This document shows positions 26,107 through 35,296 of a stretch of DNA of 64,000 nucleotides, one piece after another. Origin of the DNA: Maridesulfovibrio sp050916235. Lineage in GTDB: Bacteria > Desulfobacterota > Desulfovibrionia > Desulfovibrionales > Desulfovibrionaceae. The DNA lies in NCBI RefSeq assembly GCF_050916235.1, contig NZ_CP104854.1:4092001-4156000 (forward strand), given 5' to 3'. The notes beneath the pieces were generated by a model. The model had not been told where the DNA came from, ran no database searches, and saw nothing but the letters and a program-made list of their open reading frames with translations. Positions within the stretch are counted from its first letter, which is position 1; every line of letters begins with the position of its first letter. The position numbers were made by a program, and so were the translations under genes.

Positions 26107-28365
26107 ATGGATATAGAAAAAAAACTGGACGGGATGATCAAGCGGGTCCAGTATGCGCGTGATATTCTCGGTGAAACCGAAGATAAACGCCTTACTGCTT
26201 TTGCCAACAAGCTTGATACATTCCTGGACCGTAATATAAATCTGACTCAGGAAGCATTGTGGGACAAGCTCAACACTTATGATGAGAGTCTCGTCGTTCT
26301 GGAAAAAGACATAGATGAAGGCCTGTCCGCAATGGACAAGGTCCGCATTGTCCGCCATTCCGAACGCATCTGCCTCGTTGACATCCTTGAAAACGTGTAT
26401 GACAACTATACTGTTGTCGGTGGAAAGGATGATATGAGCATCGACCCCGGTATGGTCATTGCGCGAGCCTACATCTCCCGCCGCGTGGGCAAGAAAGTCC
26501 ACAACCAGCCGGTCATGGTCGTTGGTCAGGAAAAAGGTCACGGTCAGGAATTCCGCAATGGCGGCTGTATCAAACCCTGGGGTAACGCAAACGCCCTGCG
26601 CTACATGAAAGTAGCTGCACGTGAGAATATCCCCATCCACACCTACGTGTTTACTCCCGGTTCATATCCGGTTGAAGACTACCCCGGTGCAGCTCAGCAG
26701 ATTGCTGAAAACATTTACGAAATGTGCGGACTTGATGTGCCCATCATTTCCGTAATTTCCGAAGGCGGCTCCGGTGGTGCTGAAGCCATCGCCATGGCTG
26801 ATAAACGCCTGATGCTCTCTCACGGGTATTACTCCGTTATCTCTCCCGAAGGTGCAGCTGCAATTGAAGGTCGTATCCGCGGAGGAGAACGCGCTCCAGC
26901 CAAGTTGATTGAAACATGCGCCAAATCCCAGTGCATTACTGCGGATGACAACCTGCATTTCGGCTATATTGATGGCGTGATACGTGAACCGGCTCTCGGC
27001 GCAAGGCCTGAGCATTTCGACTTCTATAAGGTTCTGCGCGCAGAAGTGATCCGTGCTACCGATGAAGTTGTGCTGAGTGTCAAAGGTCTTCGTCTGTTCC
27101 GCGGTGCCGCCATCAAAAATCGCAACAAAAAAGAACTCACCAACGAATCAGTTTTTGTTCGCTGGTCCATCACCCCCAACGCCAAAGAACGGCTACTCTG
27201 GAAGCGGTATAAAAAATACCGTCGTATGGCTCAGCATGCCTTTGACGACAAACGCTCTTTTCTTGAGAAACTCAATTCTGCTAAAGTGGATGCAATGACT
27301 GCTGCCTACTCCACTGTTCGCTACGACATGATCAAGAAATACCAGAGCAAAATTCAGTCTCTGGCCGATGAAGCCAAGGATGAAATCCATGTCGTCACCA
27401 ACAAGTTCGACAAACTCAAGCACATGCTGATCGGAAAGATGGGCATAGGCTCCAAGAGTGTTTCTGATGTCGAACTTGCCCTGACCAAGCTTTCCGAAGA
27501 TTCCGAGCCGGATATTCCACCGTCCGATTACAGACATTACGTGAGCCCTCGTGCCAGTGAAGACCGTGAAATAACCTGTCCCAACGCGGAAAAAAACGGT
27601 TGCCTTGAAATCTGGTCACGTGACCTTTTCGATGAATTTGCCGGAGTCTGCCCCAATTGCGGTCATCATTTCCCGATGGAATACCGCTGGTACATGGCCA
27701 ACGTTTTCGATTGGGGAACCGTGCGCGAATTCAACAAGTCTATCTGCTCGGCAAACCCGACCAATTTCCCCAATTTTCAGGAAAGACTGGATGCTGCTAA
27801 AGCAAAGACTGGGCTGCAGTCCGGCTGCATAACTTATGAAGCCGCCATCAAGCACACCAAACTGACCTGCGCGACTCTGGTAGCCCCCTTCCGTGGTGGG
27901 TCTGTAGGTGCTGCAGAAGGTGAAAAGTTCATCCGAGCACTTGAGCTGGCCGGCAAGAAACGCTACCCATTCCTCGCATATGTACACGGTACTGCCGGCA
28001 TCCGCATTCAGGAAGGCACCAACGGTCTTGTTCAGATGCCACGAGTAACAATGGCCGTACGCCGCTACATTGAGTCCGGCGGCCTTTACATAGTTCTTTA
28101 TGACACCAACTCCTATGCCGGACCGGTGGCCAGTTTCCTCGGCTGTTCGCCTTACCAGTATGCGGTCCGTTCATCCCGCATCGGTTTTGCCGGACCGGGA
28201 GTTATCAAGGAAACGACCGGAATGGACATCCCACCCGATTACCATTCCGCATACAACGCCCTTTCCAGAGGTCACATTCAGGACATCTGGGACAGACGCG
28301 ATGTGCGCAGGAACCTGCATCAGGCCTTCCTGACGGTCGGTGGACGAAATCTGTACTACAGATAA
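26107..28365 (+). CDS. Fused acetyl-CoA carboxylase carboxyltransferase (AccA-AccD order)
   Basis: A 752-residue fusion. Residues ~1-400 match the AccA alpha side (VVGQEKGHGQEFRNGG, TPGSYPVEDYPGAAQQIAENI, ISEGGSGGAEAIAMADKRL, YYSVISPEGAAAIEG). Residues ~480-752 match the AccD beta side, beginning with a four-Cys zinc finger (CPNAEKNGC ... CPNCGHHFPMEYRW) and continuing with the crotonase-like core. The usual bacterial arrangement is two separate genes, or beta before alpha in fusions; here alpha comes first. The first zinc-ligand pair is spaced C-x7-C instead of C-x2-C. It would transfer CO2 from carboxybiotin to acetyl-CoA for malonyl-CoA. Co-transcribed with the biotin carboxylase gene. Confidence 0.9.
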   Translation: MDIEKKLDGMIKRVQYARDILGETEDKRLTAFANKLDTFLDRNINLTQEALWDKLNTYDESLVVLEKDIDEGLSAMDKVRIVRHSERICLVDILENVYDNYTVVGGKDDMSIDPGMVIARAYISRRVGKKVHNQPVMVVGQEKGHGQEFRNGGCIKPWGNANALRYMKVAARENIPIHTYVFTPGSYPVEDYPGAAQQIAENIYEMCGLDVPIISVISEGGSGGAEAIAMADKRLMLSHGYYSVISPEGAAAIEGRIRGGERAPAKLIETCAKSQCITADDNLHFGYIDGVIREPALGARPEHFDFYKVLRAEVIRATDEVVLSVKGLRLFRGAAIKNRNKKELTNESVFVRWSITPNAKERLLWKRYKKYRRMAQHAFDDKRSFLEKLNSAKVDAMTAAYSTVRYDMIKKYQSKIQSLADEAKDEIHVVTNKFDKLKHMLIGKMGIGSKSVSDVELALTKLSEDSEPDIPPSDYRHYVSPRASEDREITCPNAEKNGCLEIWSRDLFDEFAGVCPNCGHHFPMEYRWYMANVFDWGTVREFNKSICSANPTNFPNFQERLDAAKAKTGLQSGCITYEAAIKHTKLTCATLVAPFRGGSVGAAEGEKFIRALELAGKKRYPFLAYVHGTAGIRIQEGTNGLVQMPRVTMAVRRYIESGGLYIVLYDTNSYAGPVASFLGCSPYQYAVRSSRIGFAGPGVIKETTGMDIPPDYHSAYNALSRGHIQDIWDRRDVRRNLHQAFLTVGGRNLYYR

Positions 28366-28367
28366 TA

Positions 28368-28406
28368 AAAACGGCCCCGCTGAAGAGATTCAGCGGGGCC
28401 GTTTTT
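28368..28406. terminator. Bidirectional terminator between accAD and nhaC-type genes
   Basis: A 17-bp stem (AAAACGGCCCCGCTGAA and its complement), 4-base loop; T runs on both strands. It serves both convergent genes. Confidence 0.92.
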
Positions 28407-28418
28407 ATTAATGACTGA

Positions 28419-29723
28419 TTAATTTTTTACACGCGGAAATCCGGTCATAATGCTCAGAATAGCCACTGCTGCAAGTATAAAGCAGTAATGCATGTTTCCT
28501 ATTATTTCCAACGGGGACAGCTTTGAGATCGAACCTGCAAGCAGAACCTGCGCACCGTAAGGGATAATGCCCTGCACGATGCAGGAGAATATATCCAGAA
28601 GACTGGCACTGCGGCGCGGATCTACATTATGGCTTTCAGCAATTTCTTTGGCCATGCCACCAGTCAGAATGATTGCAACAGTGTTGTTGGCTGTACAGAA
28701 ATCGGAAAAAACGGAAAGAGCACTGATACTCAGTTCTCCGGCTCTGGTCGACTTGGTTCCTCTGGTTATCCTGCCGATGAAGCTGATAATATAGCTGATC
28801 CCGCCGTGATACTTTATAAGCTCACCAAGACCACCTACAAGCAGCGAGAGCACGAGAATTTCCTGCATTCCGGTAAAGCCGCCATAAATGTCCTGCGAGA
28901 ATTTGAGCAGGCTGAAATCTCCCACCGACAGAAACCCTACAATACCGGTTAAAACGATTCCGGCACCAAGTACGATGAAAACGTTCATACCTGCGACAGC
29001 CATAACCAGAATTGCAATATACGGAAGAACCTTGATCAGGCTATAGTCTCCACTCTGCACGACCTGGCCGCCTTCACCGAACACATACAGAATGACCACA
29101 GTGAGTATTGCTGCCGGCAGCGCAATGAGAAAGTTCATCTTGAACTTATCGCTCATTCTGCATCCCTGAGTACGTGTCGCCGCAATGGTTGTATCCGAGA
29201 TCATGGACAGGTTGTCGCCGAACATGGCCCCACCAACAACAGCACCCATGAGCAGCGCCGATGGAATATCAGTCTTCGCGGCAACTCCGACAGCAATGGG
29301 TGCGATGGCAGCGATTGTGCCCATTGACGTCCCCATGGCGGTTGCAATGAATGCCGCTATTACAAAAAGTCCGGGGAGTACCATTGAAGCAGGAACTATC
29401 GACAAACCAAGGTTTACAGTAGCTTCAACCCCACCGATGGATTTTGCTACGGATGCAAATCCGCCCGCCAGCAGATAAATCATGCACATTGTTATTATGC
29501 CTGGCTCCCCGGCACCACGCAGAAAGATATTAATTTTCTCTGTTACTTTTCCGCGTCCCATCCACAAAGCCCAGGCTATTGCCGGAAGAATGGCAACAGT
29601 GGCGGATAGCTGATAAAAAGCCATACTGGTTCCGCTTGCGGTCAGGAAAGCTCCTGTCCCAATAAAGATTGCCAGAAATAAGCCTAGCGGGGCCAATGCT
29701 AATCCGTTTGCATCCTGTTTCAT
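28419..29723 (-). CDS. NhaC-family Na+/H+ antiporter
   Basis: A 434-residue membrane protein with about eleven hydrophobic helices. Family motifs include GTSMGTIAAIAPIAVG, GAVVGGAMFGDNLSMISDTTIAATRTQGC and FCTANNTVAIILTGG. The GDNLS-ISDTT stretch is typical of the ion-coupling core of NhaC-type antiporters. Probably exchanges Na+ for H+ across the cytoplasmic membrane; malate/lactate-type exchangers in the same superfamily cannot be excluded. Single gene; AAGGA lies 12 bases before the ATG. Confidence 0.88.
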   Translation of the reverse strand: MKQDANGLALAPLGLFLAIFIGTGAFLTASGTSMAFYQLSATVAILPAIAWALWMGRGKVTEKINIFLRGAGEPGIITMCMIYLLAGGFASVAKSIGGVEATVNLGLSIVPASMVLPGLFVIAAFIATAMGTSMGTIAAIAPIAVGVAAKTDIPSALLMGAVVGGAMFGDNLSMISDTTIAATRTQGCRMSDKFKMNFLIALPAAILTVVILYVFGEGGQVVQSGDYSLIKVLPYIAILVMAVAGMNVFIVLGAGIVLTGIVGFLSVGDFSLLKFSQDIYGGFTGMQEILVLSLLVGGLGELIKYHGGISYIISFIGRITRGTKSTRAGELSISALSVFSDFCTANNTVAIILTGGMAKEIAESHNVDPRRSASLLDIFSCIVQGIIPYGAQVLLAGSISKLSPLEIIGNMHYCFILAAVAILSIMTGFPRVKN

Positions 29724-29954
29724 AAGTATATATCCTTATATAATAAGTTATGCATATAGTTTGGTAAAAGGACTTCTTAAGAAGAACGTTTATCCAAACG
29801 TAAGATGAGAAAAACAAAGGAAGTGCCTACTTATACTTTGCGATAGGCAAGAAATTCCTAAAATTCTTCGCGTTCCAGTGTTTGAAAAGCTAAATTGCCC
29901 ACTTTTCTTTCGTTCTGTCAATGAAAACCGGAAACTTGAAACCGGATAACGGCA

Positions 29955-29992
29955 TAAAAAATGCCCGCAGGTCCAATTGAGGAGCAGCGGGC
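29955..29992 (-). terminator. Terminator after purT
   Basis: Stem GCCCGC / GCGGGC with an 18-base inner loop that can pair in part, followed on the minus strand by ATTTTTT. Confidence 0.78.
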
Positions 29993-30016
29993 TTAAATAT
30001 GAGACTTAACGAAACG

Positions 30017-31198
30017 TTAGTATTCGATTTTAACGGCAGAAGATGCGCGAATAGCACGATCCTTGGCGTTATCGATGTCGGAACCGAGGGCAAGGGCAAC
30101 ACCCAGTCTGCGGACACCGTTGCACTCTCCCTTTCCGAAGATAAGCACCTTGGTATCTGCTTCTTCAAGGGCCTTATCCACGTTTGCAAATGCCGGGGCT
30201 GTGGATTTGCCATTTGACAGGATTACCGAGGAAGCAGCGGGGCCGTACTGACGAATGGCAGAAACAGGCAATCCGAGAACCGCACGGACATGCAGCGCAA
30301 ATTCACTGAGATCCTGAGAAATGACGGTAACAAGTCCGGTGTCGTGGGGTCTGGGGGAAACTTCACTGAAGTAGATATCCTCTCCCTTGATAAAAAGCTC
30401 AACACCAAAAATGCCACGTCCTCCAAGTGCATCAGTAATGCGCAAAGCGTAGTCCTGTGCCTTGGCAAGCACAGCGTCAGTCATGGGCTGAGGCTGCCAG
30501 GATTCGCGGTAGTCTCCATCTTCCTGACGATGTCCGATCGGTGCGCAATACGATGTGCCGCCGGCATGACGAACAGTCAGAAGAGTAATTTCGTAATCGA
30601 ATTCAACGAATTTCTCGACGATGATGCGCCCTTCCCCGGTACGTCCGCCTGATTGGGAGTAGTCCCAGGAATGATCAATATCAGCTTCGCTCTTTACTGT
30701 GCTCTGCCCTTTTCCGGAAGAACTCATGACCGGCTTGACAACACAGGGAATACCGATCTCCTTTACTGCGGCAAGGTATTCTTCTTTGGTATCGGCAAAC
30801 TTGTACGGCGAAGTCTTGAGCCCCACCTCTTCTGCTGCAAGCCTGCGGATGCCTTCACGGTCCATGGTCAGTCTGGTAGCTCTTGCAGTGGGAATAACAT
30901 TAAAGCCTTCCTTTTCAAGTTCCAGAAGAGTCTCGGTTGCAATCGCCTCAATTTCAGGCACAATAAAATCAGGTTTTTCTGTTTCCACAACACGACGAAG
31001 TTCTGCGGCATCCAGCATGGATATGACATGGCTCCTGTGGGCCACCTGCATGGCCGGAGTGTTTGCGTAGCGGTCAACGACAATAACCTCTACACCAAGG
31101 CGCTGGGCTTCAATGACAACTTCTTTACCAAGCTCACCGCCTCCGAGAAGCATCATTTTGCGAGCTGACGAAGTTCCTGCAGTACCGAGAGTAACCAT
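30017..31198 (-). CDS. purT: Formate-dependent phosphoribosylglycinamide formyltransferase
   Basis: A 393-residue ATP-grasp enzyme that makes formyl-GAR from GAR, formate and ATP in purine synthesis, independent of folate. The N terminus (KMMLLGGGELGKEVVIEAQRLG), the KPVMSSSGKGQS loop near residue 160, and the metal-binding EVSPRPHDTGLVTVISQ segment near 270 are diagnostic. Full length. Formate is an abundant metabolite in sulfate reducers, so a formate-dependent route is reasonable. The gene stands alone. Confidence 0.97.
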   Translation of the reverse strand: MVTLGTAGTSSARKMMLLGGGELGKEVVIEAQRLGVEVIVVDRYANTPAMQVAHRSHVISMLDAAELRRVVETEKPDFIVPEIEAIATETLLELEKEGFNVIPTARATRLTMDREGIRRLAAEEVGLKTSPYKFADTKEEYLAAVKEIGIPCVVKPVMSSSGKGQSTVKSEADIDHSWDYSQSGGRTGEGRIIVEKFVEFDYEITLLTVRHAGGTSYCAPIGHRQEDGDYRESWQPQPMTDAVLAKAQDYALRITDALGGRGIFGVELFIKGEDIYFSEVSPRPHDTGLVTVISQDLSEFALHVRAVLGLPVSAIRQYGPAASSVILSNGKSTAPAFANVDKALEEADTKVLIFGKGECNGVRRLGVALALGSDIDNAKDRAIRASSAVKIEY

Positions 31199-31421
31199 AA
31201 AATTCTCCGTAAAGTAATTTTTTTAGACTTGCTAAGATTGACATTCAGGTGAGCCTCTAGTCGCACATGAATCCGCAAAATTCAAGATTTTTAAAGCGAA
31301 CAAAATATTTTGCTGCTATAAGAGAACAGCACGGCAATGACCGCAGTTGTCTATTTTTGTAGTATGTTGTAGGTCTCAGCTTTCACGTACAGTGTTGCAT
31401 AATTTTACCCCCTCGACATAA

Positions 31422-32000
31422 ATGGATAAGAAAAGAATAATCCTGGCTGTAGCCGGGGCCAGTGGAACAGTCTATGCCATTCAGTTGGCACGGCATCTTC
31501 GTGATGCGGACAATATTGAACTGCATCTGATCCTTTCCGATGCCGCAATACAAGTCATGGAGCTTGAAACCGCGTACACTCCTGACGACTTGAAGCTTTG
31601 TGCAGATTACATTTATGACCAGAATGACATCGCCGCTCCTCCTGCCAGCGGTTCCTGGAAACATTCCGGAATGATAATCTGTCCGTGCTCCATGTCTTCG
31701 CTGGCCGCTATCGCTCAAGGTCTCGGAACCAATCTTATTCACAGGGCTGCCGATGTCTGCCTCAAGGAAAGACGCAAACTGGTTCTGGTCACACGCGAAA
31801 CGCCCCTTAACCTGATCCACATCAGGAACATGGAAACCATGACCCTTGCCGGGGGAACCGTCATGCCCGCATCACCCGGATTCTACCACTCTCCTGAGAG
31901 TGTGGAAGACCTTGCGGCACACATGGCTGGCCGTGTTCTGGAGCAATTGGATATTCCCCATAACCTATACAAACGCTGGTGCGAAGATTCGCAGAGGTAA
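31422..32000 (+). CDS. ubiX: UbiX-like flavin prenyltransferase
   Basis: A 192-residue flavoprotein of the UbiX/Pad1 family, which prenylates FMN to supply the cofactor for UbiD-type decarboxylases. Motifs: AVAGASGTVYAIQLAR (flavin binding, residues 9-24), IICPCSMSSLAAIAQG near residue 87, RETPLNLIH near 127 and MPASPGFYHSPES near 148. Length is typical. No ubiD partner is in the window. It ends 3 bases before the next gene. Confidence 0.93.
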   Translation: MDKKRIILAVAGASGTVYAIQLARHLRDADNIELHLILSDAAIQVMELETAYTPDDLKLCADYIYDQNDIAAPPASGSWKHSGMIICPCSMSSLAAIAQGLGTNLIHRAADVCLKERRKLVLVTRETPLNLIHIRNMETMTLAGGTVMPASPGFYHSPESVEDLAAHMAGRVLEQLDIPHNLYKRWCEDSQR

Positions 32001-32003
32001 GTT

Positions 32004-32693
32004 ATGAAGCATACTTTCACATGGAACGGCCATTCCAACTTTACCATCATGTCCGGAGACAAAACCATTATCATCGACCCATTTTTTGAAGGGAACCCCA
32101 AAGCTTCCGATACATGGGAGTCCATTGATAATGTGGATGCAGTACTTATTACCCACGACCACGGAGATCACATCGGTCAGGCTGTGGAGATCTGCAATGC
32201 CACAGGTGCTACTCTGGTCTGCATCTTTGATCTGGTGGAAAAAATGGTAGGTAAGGGAGTTGATCCTGCCAGAATCATCGGCATGAATATCGGAGGAACT
32301 GTGGCGGTTGCCGGAATCCGCATAAAGATGGTGCAAGCCATGCATTCCTCAGCGACAGGAGCCCCTGCCGGATACATACTGACTTACGAAGACGGATACT
32401 GTGTATATTTTGCAGGGGATACCGGATTATTTTCCAGCATGAAACTTTTCGGTAAACTGCATAAAATTGATGTAGCCCTGCTGCCAACCGGCGGATGGTT
32501 TACCATGGATTCATGCGATGCAGCCTACGCATGTAAACTTCTCAAATGTAAAACAGTAATCCCTATGCATTATGGAACATTTCCCATTCTTGAAAAGGAC
32601 GCCAAATCATTCACCGCACATTGTGCTGAGCTTGCACCGGACTGCAAGGTTCTGGAATTGGAGGTAGGCAAGCCCGTCGAGGTCAAGGGATAA
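32004..32693 (+). CDS. UPF0173-type metallo-beta-lactamase-fold hydrolase
   Basis: A 229-residue metal-dependent hydrolase. The N terminus WNGHSNFTI and the HDHGDH metal motif (ITHDHGDHIG near residue 52) define the family, with later ligands in AMHSS, AGDTGLFS and MHYGTFPI. The substrate of UPF0173 proteins is not established. GAGGTAAGTT before the ATG and the 3-base gap suggest co-translation with the UbiX gene. Confidence 0.9.
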   Translation: MKHTFTWNGHSNFTIMSGDKTIIIDPFFEGNPKASDTWESIDNVDAVLITHDHGDHIGQAVEICNATGATLVCIFDLVEKMVGKGVDPARIIGMNIGGTVAVAGIRIKMVQAMHSSATGAPAGYILTYEDGYCVYFAGDTGLFSSMKLFGKLHKIDVALLPTGGWFTMDSCDAAYACKLLKCKTVIPMHYGTFPILEKDAKSFTAHCAELAPDCKVLELEVGKPVEVKG

Positions 32694-32880
32694 CTTGTTA
32701 AAACTGGTTCAGCAGAATTTCGCCACGCTGGATCACAAACTATTTTAGAAAAACTGTGGTGTGCTAGATTCAGTAAAGGTTAACCACCTATAAAAGTTCT
32801 CGAAAAAGTCAGAGAACCTTTTGGGCTCCGTAGGTGCTGCTGAAGGAAGTTTGCCCCATAAATAAACAAGTTTTCCAAAC
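32694..32880. other. Intergenic stretch with coding-like remnant
   Basis: No supported gene. On the minus strand about 45 codons ending near 32755 read as coherent protein (AFGKLVYLWGKLPSAAPTEP, then KRFSDFFENFYRW) without a start codon. It may be an intergenic repeat or gene remnant. Confidence 0.35.
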
Positions 32881-32883
32881 GCA

Positions 32884-32918
32884 AAAAAGATGCCTTCCCG
32901 TCAGGAAAGGCATCTTTT
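32884..32918. terminator. Terminator after sufB (usable in both directions)
   Basis: Stem AAAAGATGCCTTCC / GGAAAGGCATCTTTT with one bulged A; T runs on both sides (TTTTTT on the minus strand). Confidence 0.85.
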
Positions 32919-32978
32919 CTATTTAAGCACAATTTTAAGAGATCCTCAGGGGCAATCCCCCGTTTCCCTTTAAAATGA

Positions 32979-34139
32979 TTACATGGCGTCGCTAGAGTCG
33001 AGTTCTTCGATCTGGCGATCAATTTCTTTCTGAAGCTTCTCGGGAAGTCCCATAATATCGACGTTGAGGAAGCCGCGTACGATGGTAGAGGTTGCTTCGT
33101 CCTCGTCCATACCGCGCGCCATGAGGTATTCGATCTCTTCCTGTGCGATTTTTCCCACTGCAGCTTCATGGGAAAGCTCAACGCCTTCCACGGTAGCTTC
33201 AAGTTCTGGGATGGCGTGAATGCGTCCTCCGCCAAGCAGAAGACCCTTGCACTCAATATGGCCGCGCGCAGGAACATTGTTGCCCTGAATATGACCGCGG
33301 GCGATAATGGTACCGCCGGTGGTGATGGTGCGGGAAATGACTTCACCCTTGGTGTTGGGAGCATTCTGGATGATGCGGGTTCCAGTATCAAGATGTGAGC
33401 CTTCAGGTGCAACCAGAACGGAGTTGAAGCGTGCAACAGAACCTTCACCGTTAAGGTAGATTGTGGGGTAAGACTGCAGATCTTTTACCTTCTTGAGCAG
33501 CACATAGTTGTTGAGCAGGACACCGCCCTCTTCAACAACACCCACAGTGCGGGGACGTACGGTTACGTTTTCACCCCAGTTGTGCACCATGGTGAAGGTC
33601 AGCTTACCGCCCTTCTTTACGTAAAATTCGGAAATACCGAAGTGAGCACCGGTGAATTTGTCATGTGCAGCAGCACATCCGGTGATGATATGCAGTTCGG
33701 AATCTTCTTCTACAACAACGATGTTGTGGATATTCTGACCGGACTGTTCAGCCTTGAGGAAAAGACAGGACTGAACCGGTTTTTCAATCTTTGCCCCTTT
33801 CTTGGTGCGGACAAAGTAACCGCCGTGCAGGTTTTCTGCAGCCGATCTGGTGAACTCGTCCTTGTCTTTATCAACAAGCTTGAAATAGTAGTCAGGAAGC
33901 CCGTCATATTTTTCAAGGGCTTTTTTGATGTCCATTACTTCGACATCTTTCTCATGGGAACCGCAATGGACGTTTGAGTGGTCAACCTGCAGGAAAGTTC
34001 CGCTGGTCTCGGTTGCATCAACATCGATACCGGCCATGAGCAGCTGTTCTTTATCTTCTGCGGAAATTTTAGTCAGGTCCGCAATTTCGTCGTGTACTAG
34101 ACCCTCGAACTTGAATTGATTCAAATCTACTTTATTCAT
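32979..34139 (-). CDS. sufB: SufB/SufD-like Fe-S cluster scaffold protein
   Basis: A 386-residue SufB/D-family beta-helix protein (core around VRPRTVGVVEEGGVLLNNYVLLKKV and SHLDTGTRIIQNAPNTKGEV). It is shorter than E. coli SufB and stands without SufS, SufU, SufD or SufE, next to a SufC ATPase only. This two-gene form fits the minimal SufCB (SMS-type) system known from anaerobes, taken to be an early Fe-S assembly system (family knowledge). Cys-rich ends suited to cluster binding include VHCGSHEKDV. It follows sufC after 24 bases. Confidence 0.92.
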   Translation of the reverse strand: MNKVDLNQFKFEGLVHDEIADLTKISAEDKEQLLMAGIDVDATETSGTFLQVDHSNVHCGSHEKDVEVMDIKKALEKYDGLPDYYFKLVDKDKDEFTRSAAENLHGGYFVRTKKGAKIEKPVQSCLFLKAEQSGQNIHNIVVVEEDSELHIITGCAAAHDKFTGAHFGISEFYVKKGGKLTFTMVHNWGENVTVRPRTVGVVEEGGVLLNNYVLLKKVKDLQSYPTIYLNGEGSVARFNSVLVAPEGSHLDTGTRIIQNAPNTKGEVISRTITTGGTIIARGHIQGNNVPARGHIECKGLLLGGGRIHAIPELEATVEGVELSHEAAVGKIAQEEIEYLMARGMDEDEATSTIVRGFLNVDIMGLPEKLQKEIDRQIEELDSSDAM

Positions 34140-34163
34140 GATTATCCTCCGTGGATTAAACCG

Positions 34164-34925
34164 CTAATTCAAACACCTTACGCATTCCTGATAGCCATAC
34201 TTGCGGATGTGCTCCAGAATATCGCGGGGTCTGGCTTCACAGCAGAGATGTCCGTTATAAAGGACCTGTCCACGGTCAGCATTGATGTAGTCCAGAATAT
34301 GGCCGGTATGGGTGATAATCAGCCCGCAGGTGTTGGAGCCGAGCTTTTTCTGCTCTTTCATGCTCAGGTCGATGCTGGGTTTGATTTCACCATCAAGCAG
34401 AGTGCGGACCATCTGTCCGATAAGGTGCATGTTTTCAAGGTCAACACCTGATTCAGGTTCGTCGAAAAGAAGCAGGCCGGGATTCTGGGCCATCAGCTGC
34501 AGAAGTTCAGAACGCTTGATTTCACCGCCGGAAAATCCGGAGTTAATATCACGGTCGAGGAAATCGGTCATGTTGACGCGCTGTGCGAGCATCTCAACGT
34601 CAACATTGGAACCGTTACCGCACATTTTGACCAGGTGGCGGGTCTTAAGACCGTGGATGGTCGGCGGACGCTGGAAAGACATGCCTATTCCGAGACGTGC
34701 ACGCTCATAAATGGGGGCGTAGGTGATGTCTTCACCTTTGAAGGTAATTTTGCCCTGAGTAACTGTATAGTTGCTGAATCCCATGAGTGTCATGAGCAAC
34801 GAGGTCTTTCCGGAACCGTTAGGCCCGAAAAGAATGAAGGTCTCGCCTTCTTTTATATGTAAGTTGAGGCCTTTGATGACCTCCTTATCGCCGATATTGA
34901 CGTGCAAGTCTTCTATCTTAAGCAT
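34164..34925 (-). CDS. sufC: Fe-S assembly ATPase SufC
   Basis: A 253-residue ABC ATPase. Walker A is GPNGSGKTS (~residue 35), the signature is SGGEIKRSELLQL (~148) and Walker B is LLLFDEPESGVDL (~170), with the switch His in IITHTGHIL. The FSGGE.KR.E pattern is typical of SufC. It powers conformational change of the SufB scaffold encoded directly downstream. The transcript probably starts in the 370-base region upstream. Confidence 0.94.
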   Translation of the reverse strand: MLKIEDLHVNIGDKEVIKGLNLHIKEGETFILFGPNGSGKTSLLMTLMGFSNYTVTQGKITFKGEDITYAPIYERARLGIGMSFQRPPTIHGLKTRHLVKMCGNGSNVDVEMLAQRVNMTDFLDRDINSGFSGGEIKRSELLQLMAQNPGLLLFDEPESGVDLENMHLIGQMVRTLLDGEIKPSIDLSMKEQKKLGSNTCGLIITHTGHILDYINADRGQVLYNGHLCCEARPRDILEHIRKYGYQECVRCLN

Positions 34926-35296
34926 TGATATTCCTCACTTTATAAGCGAAAAGCCAAAAATGGAGTTATTTAGTCGAAAAAAGTACGCCCTGAAGAGCTA
35001 ATAAAATTCACTTTTCAAGTCCAGAATAAATACTGATTAATCTGACAATATCAGACAAAAAGCGTAGCTGATCTCAACTCCTGGTGCCACTACATTAAAA
35101 ATAACAAGCTCTTTTATTACCGTGCCTTTGGGAGTTCAGGATGCACTTCCCTTCAAAGGCAGAACCTGTAAAAAAATGACCATGGGCATGAAAATGTCAA
35201 GTCCCAAAAAAGAAAAACAGGAATTAATAACCTGTAAAGATTTACTTCATGCGGTTTTGTGACTAGTTTAATGGCTCATTTTTCAGGAGAAAGTTT
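34926..35296. other. Divergent intergenic region sufC / Smr gene
   Basis: No gene. It contains a long stem-loop at 35123-35161 (TGCCTTTG / CAAAGGCA, extended by GGAGT / ACTTCC with a bulge) in the leader of the Smr gene, without a T run, so it is not a simple terminator. A symmetric CTGA...TCAG cluster at about 35036-35060 lies on the sufC side and could be a regulator site for the Fe-S genes. I cannot place either promoter firmly. Confidence 0.4.
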
